Shown here: piece by piece, positions 8,884-17,998 of the stretch
Layout: the number at the start of each line of letters is the position of its first letter
Numbering within the stretch: the stretch's first letter is position 1
DNA from: Calditrichia bacterium
GTDB lineage: Bacteria; Calditrichota; Calditrichia; RBG-13-44-9; J075
DNA length: 45,900 bases
Assembly: GCA_028284905.1 (NCBI GenBank)
Contig: JANQQU010000079.1
Span: forward strand, 1 to 45,900
Direction: 5' to 3'
Made by a program: the position numbers and the translations under genes
The notes under the pieces: generated by a model
What the model was told of the DNA's origin: nothing
Seen by the model: the letters and a program-made list of their open reading frames with translations, nothing else
Database searches by the model: none

Positions 8884-8936
8884 TATATTAGATCCTGTTT
8901 AACCGGTTCGGAAAGCGTTCCCCTAAAATGTGATTT

Positions 8937-10121
8937 TTAATCACCTGAATTTTCAGATATCCTTGAAAATTCAGTATGCTTCAGCAGAATCTTTTCTGCG
9001 ATGAAAGTTGCGGTCAGCTTATTGGCGAGTGCATTTGGATGAGAATCTAATTTATGTACTCTGAAATGCTCGGCATAAGGAGCGGGATCAGAAAGGATCT
9101 CGTTCATTAAGAAAATCGTCAACGCCTTTTCTTGCAATGCTGAAAGCAGCTGCTTTGATAATTCTGTTTGCCGGTCGATGAAAAGGACGTAAAACTTTCC
9201 ATTGGGATAAATTTCCTGAAACCTCGCTGCCGCTGCTGCAATAATTTCCGCATATAATTTGATCTCTTCGCTGCCGACATTGTGATAGTTAAGGAAAAGC
9301 CAGGGCAATGTTTTTGAAAGTTGTATCCATCTGATAAGATTATTGTCGTTCAGCGTCCCGTTTAAAGAAACGCCTCCATCGCTGTTTAAAAGATAACGCG
9401 GACCGCGCTTATCCCATTTTCTCCAGCCAACTGCCCGGAGCACGTGATCCGGAAATGTCAGGAAAAATCCGTACTTCGCTTTTTCATCGTTGGGCACAAT
9501 CTCTTTCACATTGCCATATTCCAATGCGGCCAGCATTTGGTGAGGGCCATAGCCGTCATAGGCAAAATTGAAAATACGATATCGCCCATTCGTTAACTTT
9601 CCCACTTGATACGGGTATGTCGCCTCGTCTGCAACACCTTCTCCAAACGTATAAGAACAGCCAAAAAATAAGCAATCACCAATTAGCGAATCTTTCTTAA
9701 AAGACGGACTTGTCCGTAAACCATATTCGTTGAAGGAATAAGTGGCGTTAAAAAGCATCTGGTCTTTGTAATATTTCTTTTCTGTTAACTGGTTATTGCT
9801 TATCGGGGAATATCCGAGGACTTTGTCTTTTTTCAGGTATTTGCCGGATTTGATCAGTTCTCTTCGGGAATCGCTGCCTTTAATTGAGAGATATACTTCA
9901 TAGCCGCTAAAAGTAATTAGAACGACGGAAATGTATAACCAAAGTAAGCGCCAGTGCGAGCCACGACGGGCAATAATAACAGCACAAACACTTACCAGTA
10001 CCCAAATAAAACCCAATACATAAAATGGTACGTCTTTTATTTGGGGCCAGTAAAATGATATAGTGATAGTTGCGCCGGATATAATAGTCCATACCAGCCA
10101 TTTAAGCCAATTGTGCTTCAT
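8937..10121 (-). CDS. Membrane-anchored SGNH/GDSL-type hydrolase
   Basis: A 394-residue protein with three N-terminal hydrophobic helices (about 8-24, 31-51 and 58-76) followed by an extracytoplasmic SGNH domain. Block I is FFGCSYTFGEG with the putative nucleophile Ser156, NFAYDGYG is the Gly block, and LDSHPNA provides Asp359 and His361 of the triad. This is the arrangement of AlgX/AlgJ-like or other acyl-ester hydrolases and transferases that modify surface polysaccharides. O-acetyl removal or transfer is therefore the best guess, not proven. It is the first gene of the (-) glycan cluster. A similarly built but diverged protein is encoded at 38490-39863 next to the second glycan cluster. 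Confidence 0.75.
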   Translation of the reverse strand: MKHNWLKWLVWTIISGATITISFYWPQIKDVPFYVLGFIWVLVSVCAVIIARRGSHWRLLWLYISVVLITFSGYEVYLSIKGSDSRRELIKSGKYLKKDKVLGYSPISNNQLTEKKYYKDQMLFNATYSFNEYGLRTSPSFKKDSLIGDCLFFGCSYTFGEGVADEATYPYQVGKLTNGRYRIFNFAYDGYGPHQMLAALEYGNVKEIVPNDEKAKYGFFLTFPDHVLRAVGWRKWDKRGPRYLLNSDGGVSLNGTLNDNNLIRWIQLSKTLPWLFLNYHNVGSEEIKLYAEIIAAAAARFQEIYPNGKFYVLFIDRQTELSKQLLSALQEKALTIFLMNEILSDPAPYAEHFRVHKLDSHPNALANKLTATFIAEKILLKHTEFSRISENSGD

Positions 10122-10573
10122 TCTAATTATTTCTCACGAAAGTTTTAGGCACGTGGGGTTATATAGGATAATTCAGAAAAGCATAACCAGGGAAATTTTT
10201 AGCCACGTCATGATCCCAATGTCAATAAGAGGATTCGGAAAATCAGCGGATCATCGAAAATTTATTTGTCCGTTTATATCTCACCCCGTTTAAGAAAACC
10301 GGATAGTATTGTAAATAAAGGATTGGAAATGAATAGTGCGTTGACTTTTGCCATATTTCAATTCTTCTTTTTTCTAATGAGATTGGGCGAAATGCATACG
10401 TTGCCTGTAAAACCAGATGTTTCTCCTGCTGAAAAAATGTATGGTGTGGGAATTTAAGGGGAGTTAGGTCATGCGCCGGAACGTTAACTCTGGCACATGA
10501 TTACAAGCTGAGAAGAACAATCGATTATCACCTGTCTGACAGATCAATTTGTAGTTGCCAGTAACCAGCTAAA
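10122..10573. other. Intergenic region without a recognised gene
   Basis: The stretch should contain the promoter of the SGNH-glycosyltransferase cluster at its left end. No tRNA, terminator or known element was seen. An AGGA-preceded ATG at 10329 (+) opens a 42-codon frame with one hydrophobic segment (TFAIFQFFFFLMRLG). It is a possible small membrane peptide, but nothing else supports it. Confidence 0.5.
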
Positions 10574-11845
10574 TTACGAGGGAGATGCTTCCGTTTGAAA
10601 ATCCCAACGGCTGGCCGCCGGTTCAGCGCTATAAATATACTCCCTGGTTAGCGGGCGGGCAGGATCCGCTCCCGGGGTAATAATCAATTGAAATAATTCA
10701 TTACGGCCGTAGTTCATCATAGGAACAGCGTTACTAAGATAGATATCGAACATTCGGAAAAACTGTTCATCGTACATCTCACAGATTTGATCTCGGTGCG
10801 CGTGGAATTTATCCAGCCAGCGCTGCGCGGTAAGCGAGTAATGGCGATGCAGATTTTCGACATCATATACCCGCATATCGAGATTCGCGAGCGATTGACA
10901 GATTTCGGCCAGGGTGGGAATATAGGCGCCGGGGAAAATGTATTTATTGGAGAAGGCCCCGGGACGTCCCGGTGTCAATTTCCCAATGGTATGAAGGAGA
11001 AATGTACCGCCGGGTTTGATTGCCTGCCGGGCAATCGAGAGAAATTGCTGATGGTTGGATTTTCCGATATGCTCAAAACAGCCGACCGATGCAACCTTGT
11101 CGAAAACTTGACCAAGTTTGGGAATATCCCGATAATCGGAATAGATCACCCGGATGCGATCCTGTAGGCCGGCATCGCTAATCCGGCGATTCGCTTCACT
11201 CGCTTGTTCTTTGGAGAGAGTGACGCCCAGACCGCTAATGCCATAATTCCGGGCGGCATAGATCATTAATCCTCCCCAGCCGCAGCCGATATCCAGCAGT
11301 GTTTCACCGGGCTGCAATTGCAGCTTGCGGCAAACATGGTCACTTTTCTGCTGCTGTGCCTGATCGATCGTATCCTGCGGTGTTTTAAAGTAAGCACAGG
11401 TATAATGCATATCCCGGTCCAGCCATAAAGCGTAGAACTCATTACCAAGATCATAAGTGCTGGAGATAAATCGCTTGTCATTCTCATAAGTGTTGGGCTG
11501 ATAGAAATACTGCCAGGCCAGCCGCAGGTGGCTGGGTAAATGACGCAGTACATTTAACGGATGGAACATCACCTTGCGAAAATCACTGATCAAATCGCTG
11601 GTCATTACCATTGTCATCAGGTCACTCATTTTACCATCTAGCTGGATGTCCCCAAGCATATACGCTTCACCGAAACCCAGGTCTACGCTAACCAACATGG
11701 CGCGCATCGCTTTTTCGGTTTTGAAAATCAGATTAAACTTGGGGGGACCGTCACTTCCGTAGTGGTGTGTAGTTTCATCCGGGTAGGTAATGCTGAAGGG
11801 CATGCCGTCTGCCTGCAAAAACAATTTGTGAAAAAGCGCCTTCAT
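10574..11845 (-). CDS. cfa: Cyclopropane-fatty-acyl-phospholipid synthase
   Basis: SAM-dependent enzyme that adds a methylene bridge to cis double bonds of membrane phospholipid acyl chains. The N-terminal lipid-interacting domain (about 1-130) includes DLGFGEAYMLGDIQLDG. The Rossmann domain has the SAM motif LLDIGCGWGG (about 184-193), GVTLSKEQ, SVGCFEHIGKSN and the family segment YIFPGAYIP. The ATG at 11845 was chosen over a longer frame from 11920 because AAAGGAGG lies a few bases upstream and the 423-residue product has the family's usual length. It is a single gene; a MITE-like repeat lies 60 bp upstream of its start. These enzymes usually act in stationary phase or acid and solvent stress, but regulation is not visible here. 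Confidence 0.93.
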   Translation of the reverse strand: MKALFHKLFLQADGMPFSITYPDETTHHYGSDGPPKFNLIFKTEKAMRAMLVSVDLGFGEAYMLGDIQLDGKMSDLMTMVMTSDLISDFRKVMFHPLNVLRHLPSHLRLAWQYFYQPNTYENDKRFISSTYDLGNEFYALWLDRDMHYTCAYFKTPQDTIDQAQQQKSDHVCRKLQLQPGETLLDIGCGWGGLMIYAARNYGISGLGVTLSKEQASEANRRISDAGLQDRIRVIYSDYRDIPKLGQVFDKVASVGCFEHIGKSNHQQFLSIARQAIKPGGTFLLHTIGKLTPGRPGAFSNKYIFPGAYIPTLAEICQSLANLDMRVYDVENLHRHYSLTAQRWLDKFHAHRDQICEMYDEQFFRMFDIYLSNAVPMMNYGRNELFQLIITPGADPARPLTREYIYSAEPAASRWDFQTEASPS

Positions 11846-11905
11846 AGTGCCTCCTTTTCGCCAATGTTTGTAATACAGTGTCAGATGCTGCGAATATATT
11901 TTTTT

Positions 11906-12062
11906 GGCAGTGTTAAACATTTAATTCTATATGTGCTGTCATTGCGAGGCGTTTTTTGCCGAAGCAATCTCAAAAGTTGCATCTACAAAGGGATCGCTTC
12001 GGCAAAAAACGCCTCGCGATGACAGATAAAACGGCACTTAGCATTACTTCTTTAGCACTACT
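11906..12062. repeat. MITE-like palindromic element, copy 1
   Basis: The element is about 157 bp with ends ggcagtgttaaa and (reverse complement) agtagtgctaaa. Its core is a near-perfect inverted repeat, 11936-11965 against 11996-12025, with one mismatch in 30. The arms read ctgtcattgcgaggcg and so on, forming a large hairpin. Copies 2 and 3 share ends and core. It lies between the cfa start and the APC-EIIA gene. Confidence 0.8.
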
Positions 12063-12214
12063 ATTTTCTCAAAGTATATGACTGATCGGTAGGATTCCAT
12101 GCTTTTTTACTTTAGCGGGTAAGTGTTGAACGAAGCGAAAAACAATGGATACCTTCTGCAATATTTACAGAAGATAAAGTGATGAAGAGGGGTGTGATTA
12201 TTGTTTACAACTAC

Positions 12215-12242
12215 TCTGGCGGGGAACTGTTTCCGCGCCAGA
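12215..12242 (-). terminator. Possible terminator hairpin after the APC-EIIA gene
   Basis: tctggcg pairs with cgccaga, extended by ggaa/ttcc across one mismatch, 10 bp after the stop of the (-) permease gene. There is no clear T-run on the (-) strand, so termination is uncertain. Confidence 0.35.
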
Positions 12243-12251
12243 AGTTACAGA

Positions 12252-14090
12252 TTAACGGGGGCGGGAGAAAAGTAAAACATCGCGCAGTTGCTCTGCATTA
12301 CGCGCATTTTTCCATCCTTCCTGGAATTTCGGATTCTCTACCAAATGGGCGATGCTCATCAATGCCCGGAGGTGATAGTTGCGCTCATCGGGGGAGCCAA
12401 CCAGGGCGATAACCGTTTTAACCGGCTGATTCAGCTCGGAGAATATCGCACCTTCCCGGCAACGCACCGGCAGAATATCAAAAACGTTCTCCCCTTCGAC
12501 AATGACATGCGGAATTGCTAATCCGGGATGAATAACCGTGCTCGATTCTTTTTCCCGGTCGATAAACGATTGATAAACGACCTCTTCATCAAGATTGAGG
12601 CGTTTGGAGAGCGTCGCCGCCATTTGATGAAATAAGTCTTTTGCGCTAATCGATTCCTCGATGTCAAGAATGTCGCATTCCTGTAATAAATGATCGAATC
12701 GATCCAGCTCTGTGCCACTTCTTTCCAGGGAGATATGGCGCAATTCATCTTCCAGGTTACTTCGGTCAATCTCCTTGGAAGTGATCGATTTTACCAGGTA
12801 GACAAACGCCGACTCACGGTCAATTTTCCTCCAGACGTAACCAATATACCAGGCACCGGCGAGCAGCCCAAACGCCGCTGTTAAGAGCAGCGGTATCATC
12901 CCCATTTCAAAAATCAGGAAAAAATAGAGCACAATGGCAATAATTTGCAGCCAGGGGTAGAAGGGCGAGCGATAAACCGGCCGATAGCTTTGCAGCTTGC
13001 TGCTGCGCATAACGATCACCGAGATATTTACCAGAATGAACATCAGGATCATCATCGTTGAAGCGGTTTTTACCAGATCTTCAATGGATAGGGCAGCAAC
13101 GACAACAATAATAAATGTAGAAGTTAGGAGAATCGAGGTATGGGGCGTGTTGAATCTTTTACTGGTATTTGCCAATGCTTCCGGCACCAGCCCGTCCCTG
13201 CTCATCGCCATGGGGGAACGGGAGGCGGATAAGATACCGGCATTTGCGGTAGTAACGAACGCCAACAGCGAGGCAGCTTCAATCGCAAGAATTCCCCATC
13301 GGCCGAAAATTTGTTCCGCACTGAGAGCGACGGGAATCAGGGAGCCGGCCAGTTGCTCCGGCGCAACGGTGCCAATCGTTACAAAAATTACCAGCAAGTA
13401 AAGTATACTAACGACAAAAAATGCCAGGAACATGCCTTGCGGCAAATTGCGCCCGGGGTTTTTTACCTCTTCGCCCATGCTGGCCACTTTTGTGAGTCCG
13501 CCGAATGAAACGAAAATCATTCCGGCAACCCCGAATATTGTTTCGATATCGACGGTCATAAACGGGCTGAAGGAAGTAGGCATCACCGCCTGGATCCCAA
13601 CGAAACTATGCAAGAGTAAAATGCCCAACAGTCCAAACACCAACAAGGTTTGCAATACCCCAACGCTTTTAACGGATAATAAATTTATAATCGTAAAGAT
13701 GACACAGCTGACAATCGCAACCAGTTTGATGCCAAACTCCAGGGGAAAGGGCAGGAAAAGCGCGCCGACAGTGCCAATACCGATTAAAGCAAAAGCTGCT
13801 TTTAGGGCAATGGAAAGCCAATTTAAAAATCCGGCATAAGTGCCCAGCAGCGGTCCAAGGCTGCGCTCAATGAAAAAATAGCTGCCACCGGCTTTTGGCA
13901 TTGCAGTGCCCAGCTCTGCTTTGGAAAGCATTGCAGGGATAATAAACAAACTGGCTAGTCCATAGGCTAAAAGCACAGCCGGGCCAGCTTTCGCGAAGGC
14001 AATGCCTGGTAATACAAATAAACCGGAACTAATCATCGCTCCGGAAGCGAGGCAGAAAACGTCTAAACGACTGAGCTCTTTTTTCAGCAT
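12252..14090 (-). CDS. APC-family amino acid permease fused to a PTS EIIA-type domain
   Basis: A 612-residue protein. Residues about 8-425 form an APC transporter: SGAMISSGLFVLPG near the N-terminus is the substrate-site loop of helix 1, and about 12 hydrophobic helices follow. A linker leads to a C-terminal domain (about 465-608) like PTS EIIA of the fructose/nitrogen type. It has SSTVIHPGLAIPHVIV with the candidate phosphorylated His528, and a second conserved His in RNYHLRAL. EIIA domains usually receive phosphate from HPr or NPr; here the domain may gate transport by phosphorylation state or by binding. That role is inferred. Amino acid specificity is unknown. No PTS EI or HPr gene is in the window. 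Confidence 0.88.
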   Translation of the reverse strand: MLKKELSRLDVFCLASGAMISSGLFVLPGIAFAKAGPAVLLAYGLASLFIIPAMLSKAELGTAMPKAGGSYFFIERSLGPLLGTYAGFLNWLSIALKAAFALIGIGTVGALFLPFPLEFGIKLVAIVSCVIFTIINLLSVKSVGVLQTLLVFGLLGILLLHSFVGIQAVMPTSFSPFMTVDIETIFGVAGMIFVSFGGLTKVASMGEEVKNPGRNLPQGMFLAFFVVSILYLLVIFVTIGTVAPEQLAGSLIPVALSAEQIFGRWGILAIEAASLLAFVTTANAGILSASRSPMAMSRDGLVPEALANTSKRFNTPHTSILLTSTFIIVVVAALSIEDLVKTASTMMILMFILVNISVIVMRSSKLQSYRPVYRSPFYPWLQIIAIVLYFFLIFEMGMIPLLLTAAFGLLAGAWYIGYVWRKIDRESAFVYLVKSITSKEIDRSNLEDELRHISLERSGTELDRFDHLLQECDILDIEESISAKDLFHQMAATLSKRLNLDEEVVYQSFIDREKESSTVIHPGLAIPHVIVEGENVFDILPVRCREGAIFSELNQPVKTVIALVGSPDERNYHLRALMSIAHLVENPKFQEGWKNARNAEQLRDVLLFSRPR

Positions 14091-14257
14091 TTAATCACCG
14101 AATTTTGTTGTATTTGTGTTTACTAAGAGAACCGTTGAAGATAGAGAGATAATACTTTCGATTTGGGAATTATCATAATGCTTTATGAAGAATTATTAAT
14201 TTGTGGACTTTTTATTCGATTCAATTAAGAAGGGAAGAGAGAAAAACTTGGAAAGAG

Positions 14258-14293
14258 AAAAAGGCTGATCGGAAAATGCCAATCAGCCTTTTC
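14258..14293 (-). terminator. Rho-independent terminator after the M50 protease gene
   Basis: A perfect stem, aaaaggctgat against atcagcctttt, with a 12-base loop. On the (-) strand it is followed by a T-rich tract (cctttttctcttt). It lies about 50 bp beyond the stop of the site-2 protease gene. Confidence 0.75.
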
Positions 14294-14343
14294 GGATGTT
14301 TCCGGCAGTCGCCAGGAAATAATTTTATGAACTAAAACTCTCT

Positions 14344-15438
14344 TTAAGCCGTCCGGGCATGGATATTTCTTAACGCCGACTGGATCGTTAAAAATTTATC
14401 AATATTATCTTTTGTCAATAACCCGACCAGGCGGTCATTCTTTACAACCGGCATAAAGTTGAAGGGACTGCTTTGTAGTTTGTTGAAAACCGATTGTAAT
14501 TTTTCACCGGCGCTGGCCAGCGCAAAAGAACGCTGCATTATTTCTCCCACCAGAACATTGGGACCCTGAGAGGCCAGGGCGTTCACAATCATCTTGCGGG
14601 TTAGCACGCCAACCAGCCGATCTTCTTCCATTACCGGAAAATCTTGCTGAGCACCAGCCAGGGTATGCTCCACAGCACGATATAAGCTGTCGCTGACGTG
14701 TAATACATTGAAACGGGTCATCATCGCGGAGTCGACCAGGGTTCCTTGAAACGCCGCGCGCATGCTTACCATTTTTGCTTCCTGGGCGGCACCCATCCAG
14801 ACGAAGAAGGCAATGATTATCAGAAATGGATTACTGAATACGCCGAGAATGCCAAAGAGAACTGCCATTCCCTGCCCAAGCCTGGCAGCAATTTGAGTGG
14901 CCCGGCGGTAATCCATTCGCATGGCCAGTAAGGCGCGCATCACGCGACCACCGTCCATAGGAAAAGCCGGCAGCATATTAAAAAATACCAGCAAAATATT
15001 GATAAACATGAGCCGCTCCATAAAGGTGCCATTGACGAAGGCTAAGAGCTCTGATTGCTGAAAACCGCCGGTTACGCTTAACCAGAGGTAAATAGCTGCT
15101 GCGATGACCAGGTTAACTGCCGGACCTGCCAGGGTAATCCAAAGCTCCTGACGAGGCTCCTCCGGCATGCTCTCCAGGCGAGCAACACCACCAATGGGAT
15201 AAAGAATGATATCTTTGGTCTTTATGCCGTATTTTTGTGCCATTAATGCATGGCCGAATTCGTGTAGTACCACACATGCAAAAATGGCCAGTACAAAAAT
15301 GATACCTGATAAAATAAATCCCAGGTTGGGATTTTGCTGCCAATACGTCAAAGCGACCCAGGCAATAATCAATGCAAAGGTACTGTGAACATAGACGGCA
15401 ATGCCGCGATATTGACCAAGTTTTAAGGACCACTTCAT
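14344..15438 (-). CDS. Site-2 protease-like M50 metallopeptidase with two CBS domains
   Basis: A 364-residue intramembrane zinc protease of the Rip3/SpoIVFB-like class. HEFGH (H59, E60, H63) gives the zinc site in the second hydrophobic helix. NMLPAFPMDGGRV supplies the third zinc ligand at Asp162. Five or six hydrophobic helices span about 12-225. Two CBS domains follow (about 235-355), containing DFPVMEEDRLVGVLTR and FMPVVKNDRLVGLLTK; CBS pairs usually sense adenine nucleotides. Such proteases cleave membrane-bound regulators such as anti-sigma factors, but no substrate gene is recognisable next to it. The gene stands alone with a terminator behind it and a MITE-like element just upstream of its start. 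Confidence 0.9.
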   Translation of the reverse strand: MKWSLKLGQYRGIAVYVHSTFALIIAWVALTYWQQNPNLGFILSGIIFVLAIFACVVLHEFGHALMAQKYGIKTKDIILYPIGGVARLESMPEEPRQELWITLAGPAVNLVIAAAIYLWLSVTGGFQQSELLAFVNGTFMERLMFINILLVFFNMLPAFPMDGGRVMRALLAMRMDYRRATQIAARLGQGMAVLFGILGVFSNPFLIIIAFFVWMGAAQEAKMVSMRAAFQGTLVDSAMMTRFNVLHVSDSLYRAVEHTLAGAQQDFPVMEEDRLVGVLTRKMIVNALASQGPNVLVGEIMQRSFALASAGEKLQSVFNKLQSSPFNFMPVVKNDRLVGLLTKDNIDKFLTIQSALRNIHARTA

Positions 15439-15466
15439 AATTGTTTCTCCAACTATTAAAATTACT

Positions 15467-15623
15467 GGTAGTGCTTCATCGTAATGCTGAATGTTCTTTT
15501 CGCTGTCATCGCGAGGAGTGCAGCGACGAAGCGATCTCTCTTTAAATACTCATACTAGAGATTGCTTCGGCAAAAAGATACCTCGCAATGACATTTCAGC
15601 CAGAATTAACCATTTATCTCCAA
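15467..15623. repeat. MITE-like palindromic element, copy 2
   Basis: The left end reads ggtagtgcttcatcgtaatgct, resembling the ends of copies 1 and 3. The core runs from ctgtcatcgcgagg at 15503 to cctcgcaatgaca at 15593. The right-hand end is diverged, so the boundary near 15623 is estimated from the length of the other copies. It begins 28 bp upstream of the M50 protease start. Confidence 0.65.
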
Positions 15624-15675
15624 CAAATTGCTTTATAAAACGCTAAAAGATTTTTCTCAGGAAGACAAATGCCAC

Positions 15676-16368
15676 CTAGCCGGCTAGCATTTCTGCCACG
15701 TCACTATTGTGAAAATCCGTGCTGTCCGCTTTTCCGGATAGACCAGTGCTTACTGCGTTTGCCCAAAAGGTAGTCATTTGATCGGCATATGCAGCAGTCT
15801 TTTCAAAGTCGTTACTATAATCATCAAGCCAGAATTTGAACAATTCGATATATGTATTAACGAGCAGTTGAATATTGATGTATTCTAAAAAACCCTGGTA
15901 AATCTGCGTGCTCTGATTGTTCTTCAGGATTTCCCATGGTGTGGATGAATTCTCTTTTTGATGATTGTTCGCCTGAATAAACATGCTGAGAACATCTTCG
16001 ATCGCCCGATAAAAATGATTTCCAGAAGTCCATTGGGATATAACTTGCTCAAATGTTGCCTTTACGAACGCTCTATCCTTTTCCAGTATGCCGAACATTA
16101 CATAAATAAAATTGGACAATTTTTCTTCCAGCGTGCATTCGTTAAATCCTTCAACTTCGGGAAGCATATCTTTATATTGTTTTATGTAGCCGGCATAAAT
16201 GCTTTCCAAAATGTCGGTTTCGCGATCGAAAACCAGCTGAATATCCTCCTGATCAATATCCAGGGCAATACTAAGTTCCTGGAATGTTGGCAACTGCTTT
16301 TTCCGGGAAAACAAATCAAGAAATGCTTCTTTCGTCCGATTTTCCAAATCAAAATAATATGTTATCAT
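15676..16368 (-). CDS. TetR-like transcriptional regulator (tentative)
   Basis: A 230-residue all-helical soluble protein. The first 60 residues (RTKEAFLDLFSRKKQLPTFQELSIALDIDQEDIQLVFDRETDIL) fit a TetR N-terminal helix-turn-helix pattern in spacing, although the recognition helix is atypical and the usual glycine after the turn is missing. The remainder resembles a TetR ligand-binding domain: long helices and no membrane segments. The call rests on pattern and length only. The gene is isolated, with 341 bp upstream before the divergent LOV phosphatase gene, so it could regulate that promoter. There is no direct evidence for a target. Confidence 0.5.
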   Translation of the reverse strand: MITYYFDLENRTKEAFLDLFSRKKQLPTFQELSIALDIDQEDIQLVFDRETDILESIYAGYIKQYKDMLPEVEGFNECTLEEKLSNFIYVMFGILEKDRAFVKATFEQVISQWTSGNHFYRAIEDVLSMFIQANNHQKENSSTPWEILKNNQSTQIYQGFLEYINIQLLVNTYIELFKFWLDDYSNDFEKTAAYADQMTTFWANAVSTGLSGKADSTDFHNSDVAEMLAG

Positions 16369-16709
16369 TTTCAGTCTTTACCTTTTTATATTGCATCTTT
16401 GTGTTTAAAAAACGCTCAAAACGCTCGCACTTGGATCATACGCCTGACCGGACCACAGGTTTCAAAAAAAGATGAAAAGCGTATGGCAATGACAGTCGAG
16501 ATATTTCATAATTAAGATTACTAATATTTGCTGTCTAGATTGAACAAGAAATTGGAAAGCTGGGAATAGTTTTATAATTTGTTAAGCCAGATATTATTCA
16601 TAAATGATCAGGTTGTTTGATCATCTTTTACTTGACCAACGCTCTATAAGCCTGGTTATGGCGTTTCTGAAAAATTGCCTTCGATGATGTCATAGAAAAA
16701 GAGAAAGTT
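16369..16709. other. Divergent intergenic region upstream of the LOV phosphatase
   Basis: TTGGAA at 16552 and TATAAT at 16573, separated by 15 bp, could be a (+) promoter although the spacing is short. An inverted repeat atgatca (16604-16610) / tgatcat (16618-16624) lies just downstream and could be an operator or a small hairpin. No gene was recognised. Confidence 0.35.
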
Positions 16710-17906
16710 GTGAAGAAAAAAATAACCGACCTGGATAAAGTTCTCCTTTTGGCTGACAGGCCGATCAAAGATCAACTGCTTTTAAAAGACAGGGCGCTTG
16801 CTGCAACGGCCGAAGGAATTACCATTTCCGATAACTTTCAACCGGATAATCCCATTGTCTATGCCAATGAGGGATTCGAGCGATTAACCGGATATTCCAT
16901 TGAGGATGTCCTCGGTAAAAATTGCCGCTTTCTGCAGGGGGAACAGACAGATCAGAATACCATTGATGAGATTAGACGATCGGTAGAGGAAGAAAAACCG
17001 TGTTCAGTCGAAATACTTAACTATCGCAAGGATGGCAGCACATTCTGGAATTTGCTTTCAATTACTCCGATTCGTGACGACTCTGGACAGGTGACCAATT
17101 TTCTCGGCATTCAGTCCGACATTACCGAACGCAAAAAATATGAAGCGACGCTGTATAATGTTCTGGCAAAATTGAAAGCGCAAAATCAGCGGATGGTAAA
17201 GGACCTCGAGGATGCCCGGAAGTTACAACTTGCCATGCTGCCGGCAGATCTGCCAGAATTGCCTCACCTGGAGATAGCGGTTGAAATGCGAACCGCCCAG
17301 GAAGTTGGCGGCGATTATTATGATTTTCACCTGAATGGGGATCAGCTCACATTTGCCATCGGAGATGCAACCGGACATGGCCTCAAAGCCGGCACTATTG
17401 TTACTGCAACCAAAACGCTTTTCAATTCTTTTTTTACCCTGGATACTCCCCAGGAAATTCTCACTGAAATTTCCAAATCGCTAAAGATGATGGGATTCCG
17501 CAATATGTATATGGCGATGCTCCTGGCAAAAATATCTGACAAGGATATGGTGATTTCCTCTGCAGGTATGCCCTTTGCCTACTATTTTAAAGCGTCAGAT
17601 AAAACAGTCATAGACATTGAATTAAAAGGAATGCCGTTAGGTGGTTTTCCCGAATTTAAGTATCAGTCCAGGAAGATCAATTTTTCCCAGGGAGATACCT
17701 TTTTATTTCTGAGTGACGGGCTTGCCGAGTGTTTTAATCCTGCTGGAGAAGCCTTTGGCGAGGAGCGAATCAAAGACTTGTTTGAGCAAATGGCGCCCCA
17801 ATCAGCGGAGAGAATTATTGCAGAAATGACGCAGGCGGCGAAGGAATGGGTCGGCAGCTCTCAACCGCAAGACGATAAGACTTTGATCGTAATGAAGATT
17901 AAATAG
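16710..17906 (+). CDS. LOV-domain PP2C/SpoIIE-type serine phosphatase (blue-light sensor)
   Basis: A 398-residue protein with a LOV sensor (about 28-140) and a PP2C-type SpoIIE/RsbU phosphatase domain (about 185-397), joined by a helix (about 140-180). The LOV flavin motif GKNCRFLQG is complete, with Cys72 as the photoadduct cysteine. The FMN-contacting Asn104 in NYRKDG, Asn114 in FWN and Gln135 in FLGIQ are also present. Phosphatase metal motifs are VGGDYYD, GDATGHG, LSDGLAE and DDKTL. Proteins of this design dephosphorylate an anti-sigma-factor antagonist in response to blue light, turning on a general stress response. No partner STAS or anti-sigma gene is in the window. The start is GTG at 16710 after an A/G-rich stretch. 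A Gcr-family gene follows 92 bp later. Confidence 0.92.
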   Translation: MKKKITDLDKVLLLADRPIKDQLLLKDRALAATAEGITISDNFQPDNPIVYANEGFERLTGYSIEDVLGKNCRFLQGEQTDQNTIDEIRRSVEEEKPCSVEILNYRKDGSTFWNLLSITPIRDDSGQVTNFLGIQSDITERKKYEATLYNVLAKLKAQNQRMVKDLEDARKLQLAMLPADLPELPHLEIAVEMRTAQEVGGDYYDFHLNGDQLTFAIGDATGHGLKAGTIVTATKTLFNSFFTLDTPQEILTEISKSLKMMGFRNMYMAMLLAKISDKDMVISSAGMPFAYYFKASDKTVIDIELKGMPLGGFPEFKYQSRKINFSQGDTFLFLSDGLAECFNPAGEAFGEERIKDLFEQMAPQSAERIIAEMTQAAKEWVGSSQPQDDKTLIVMKIK

Positions 17907-17998
17907 ACACCCTTAAACAAGATAACTGTTTTAACACCTGAAATATCATCCACTCCTATGATGCTGGACACCCTGCCGGTTTAAAAACGAGGACAATA

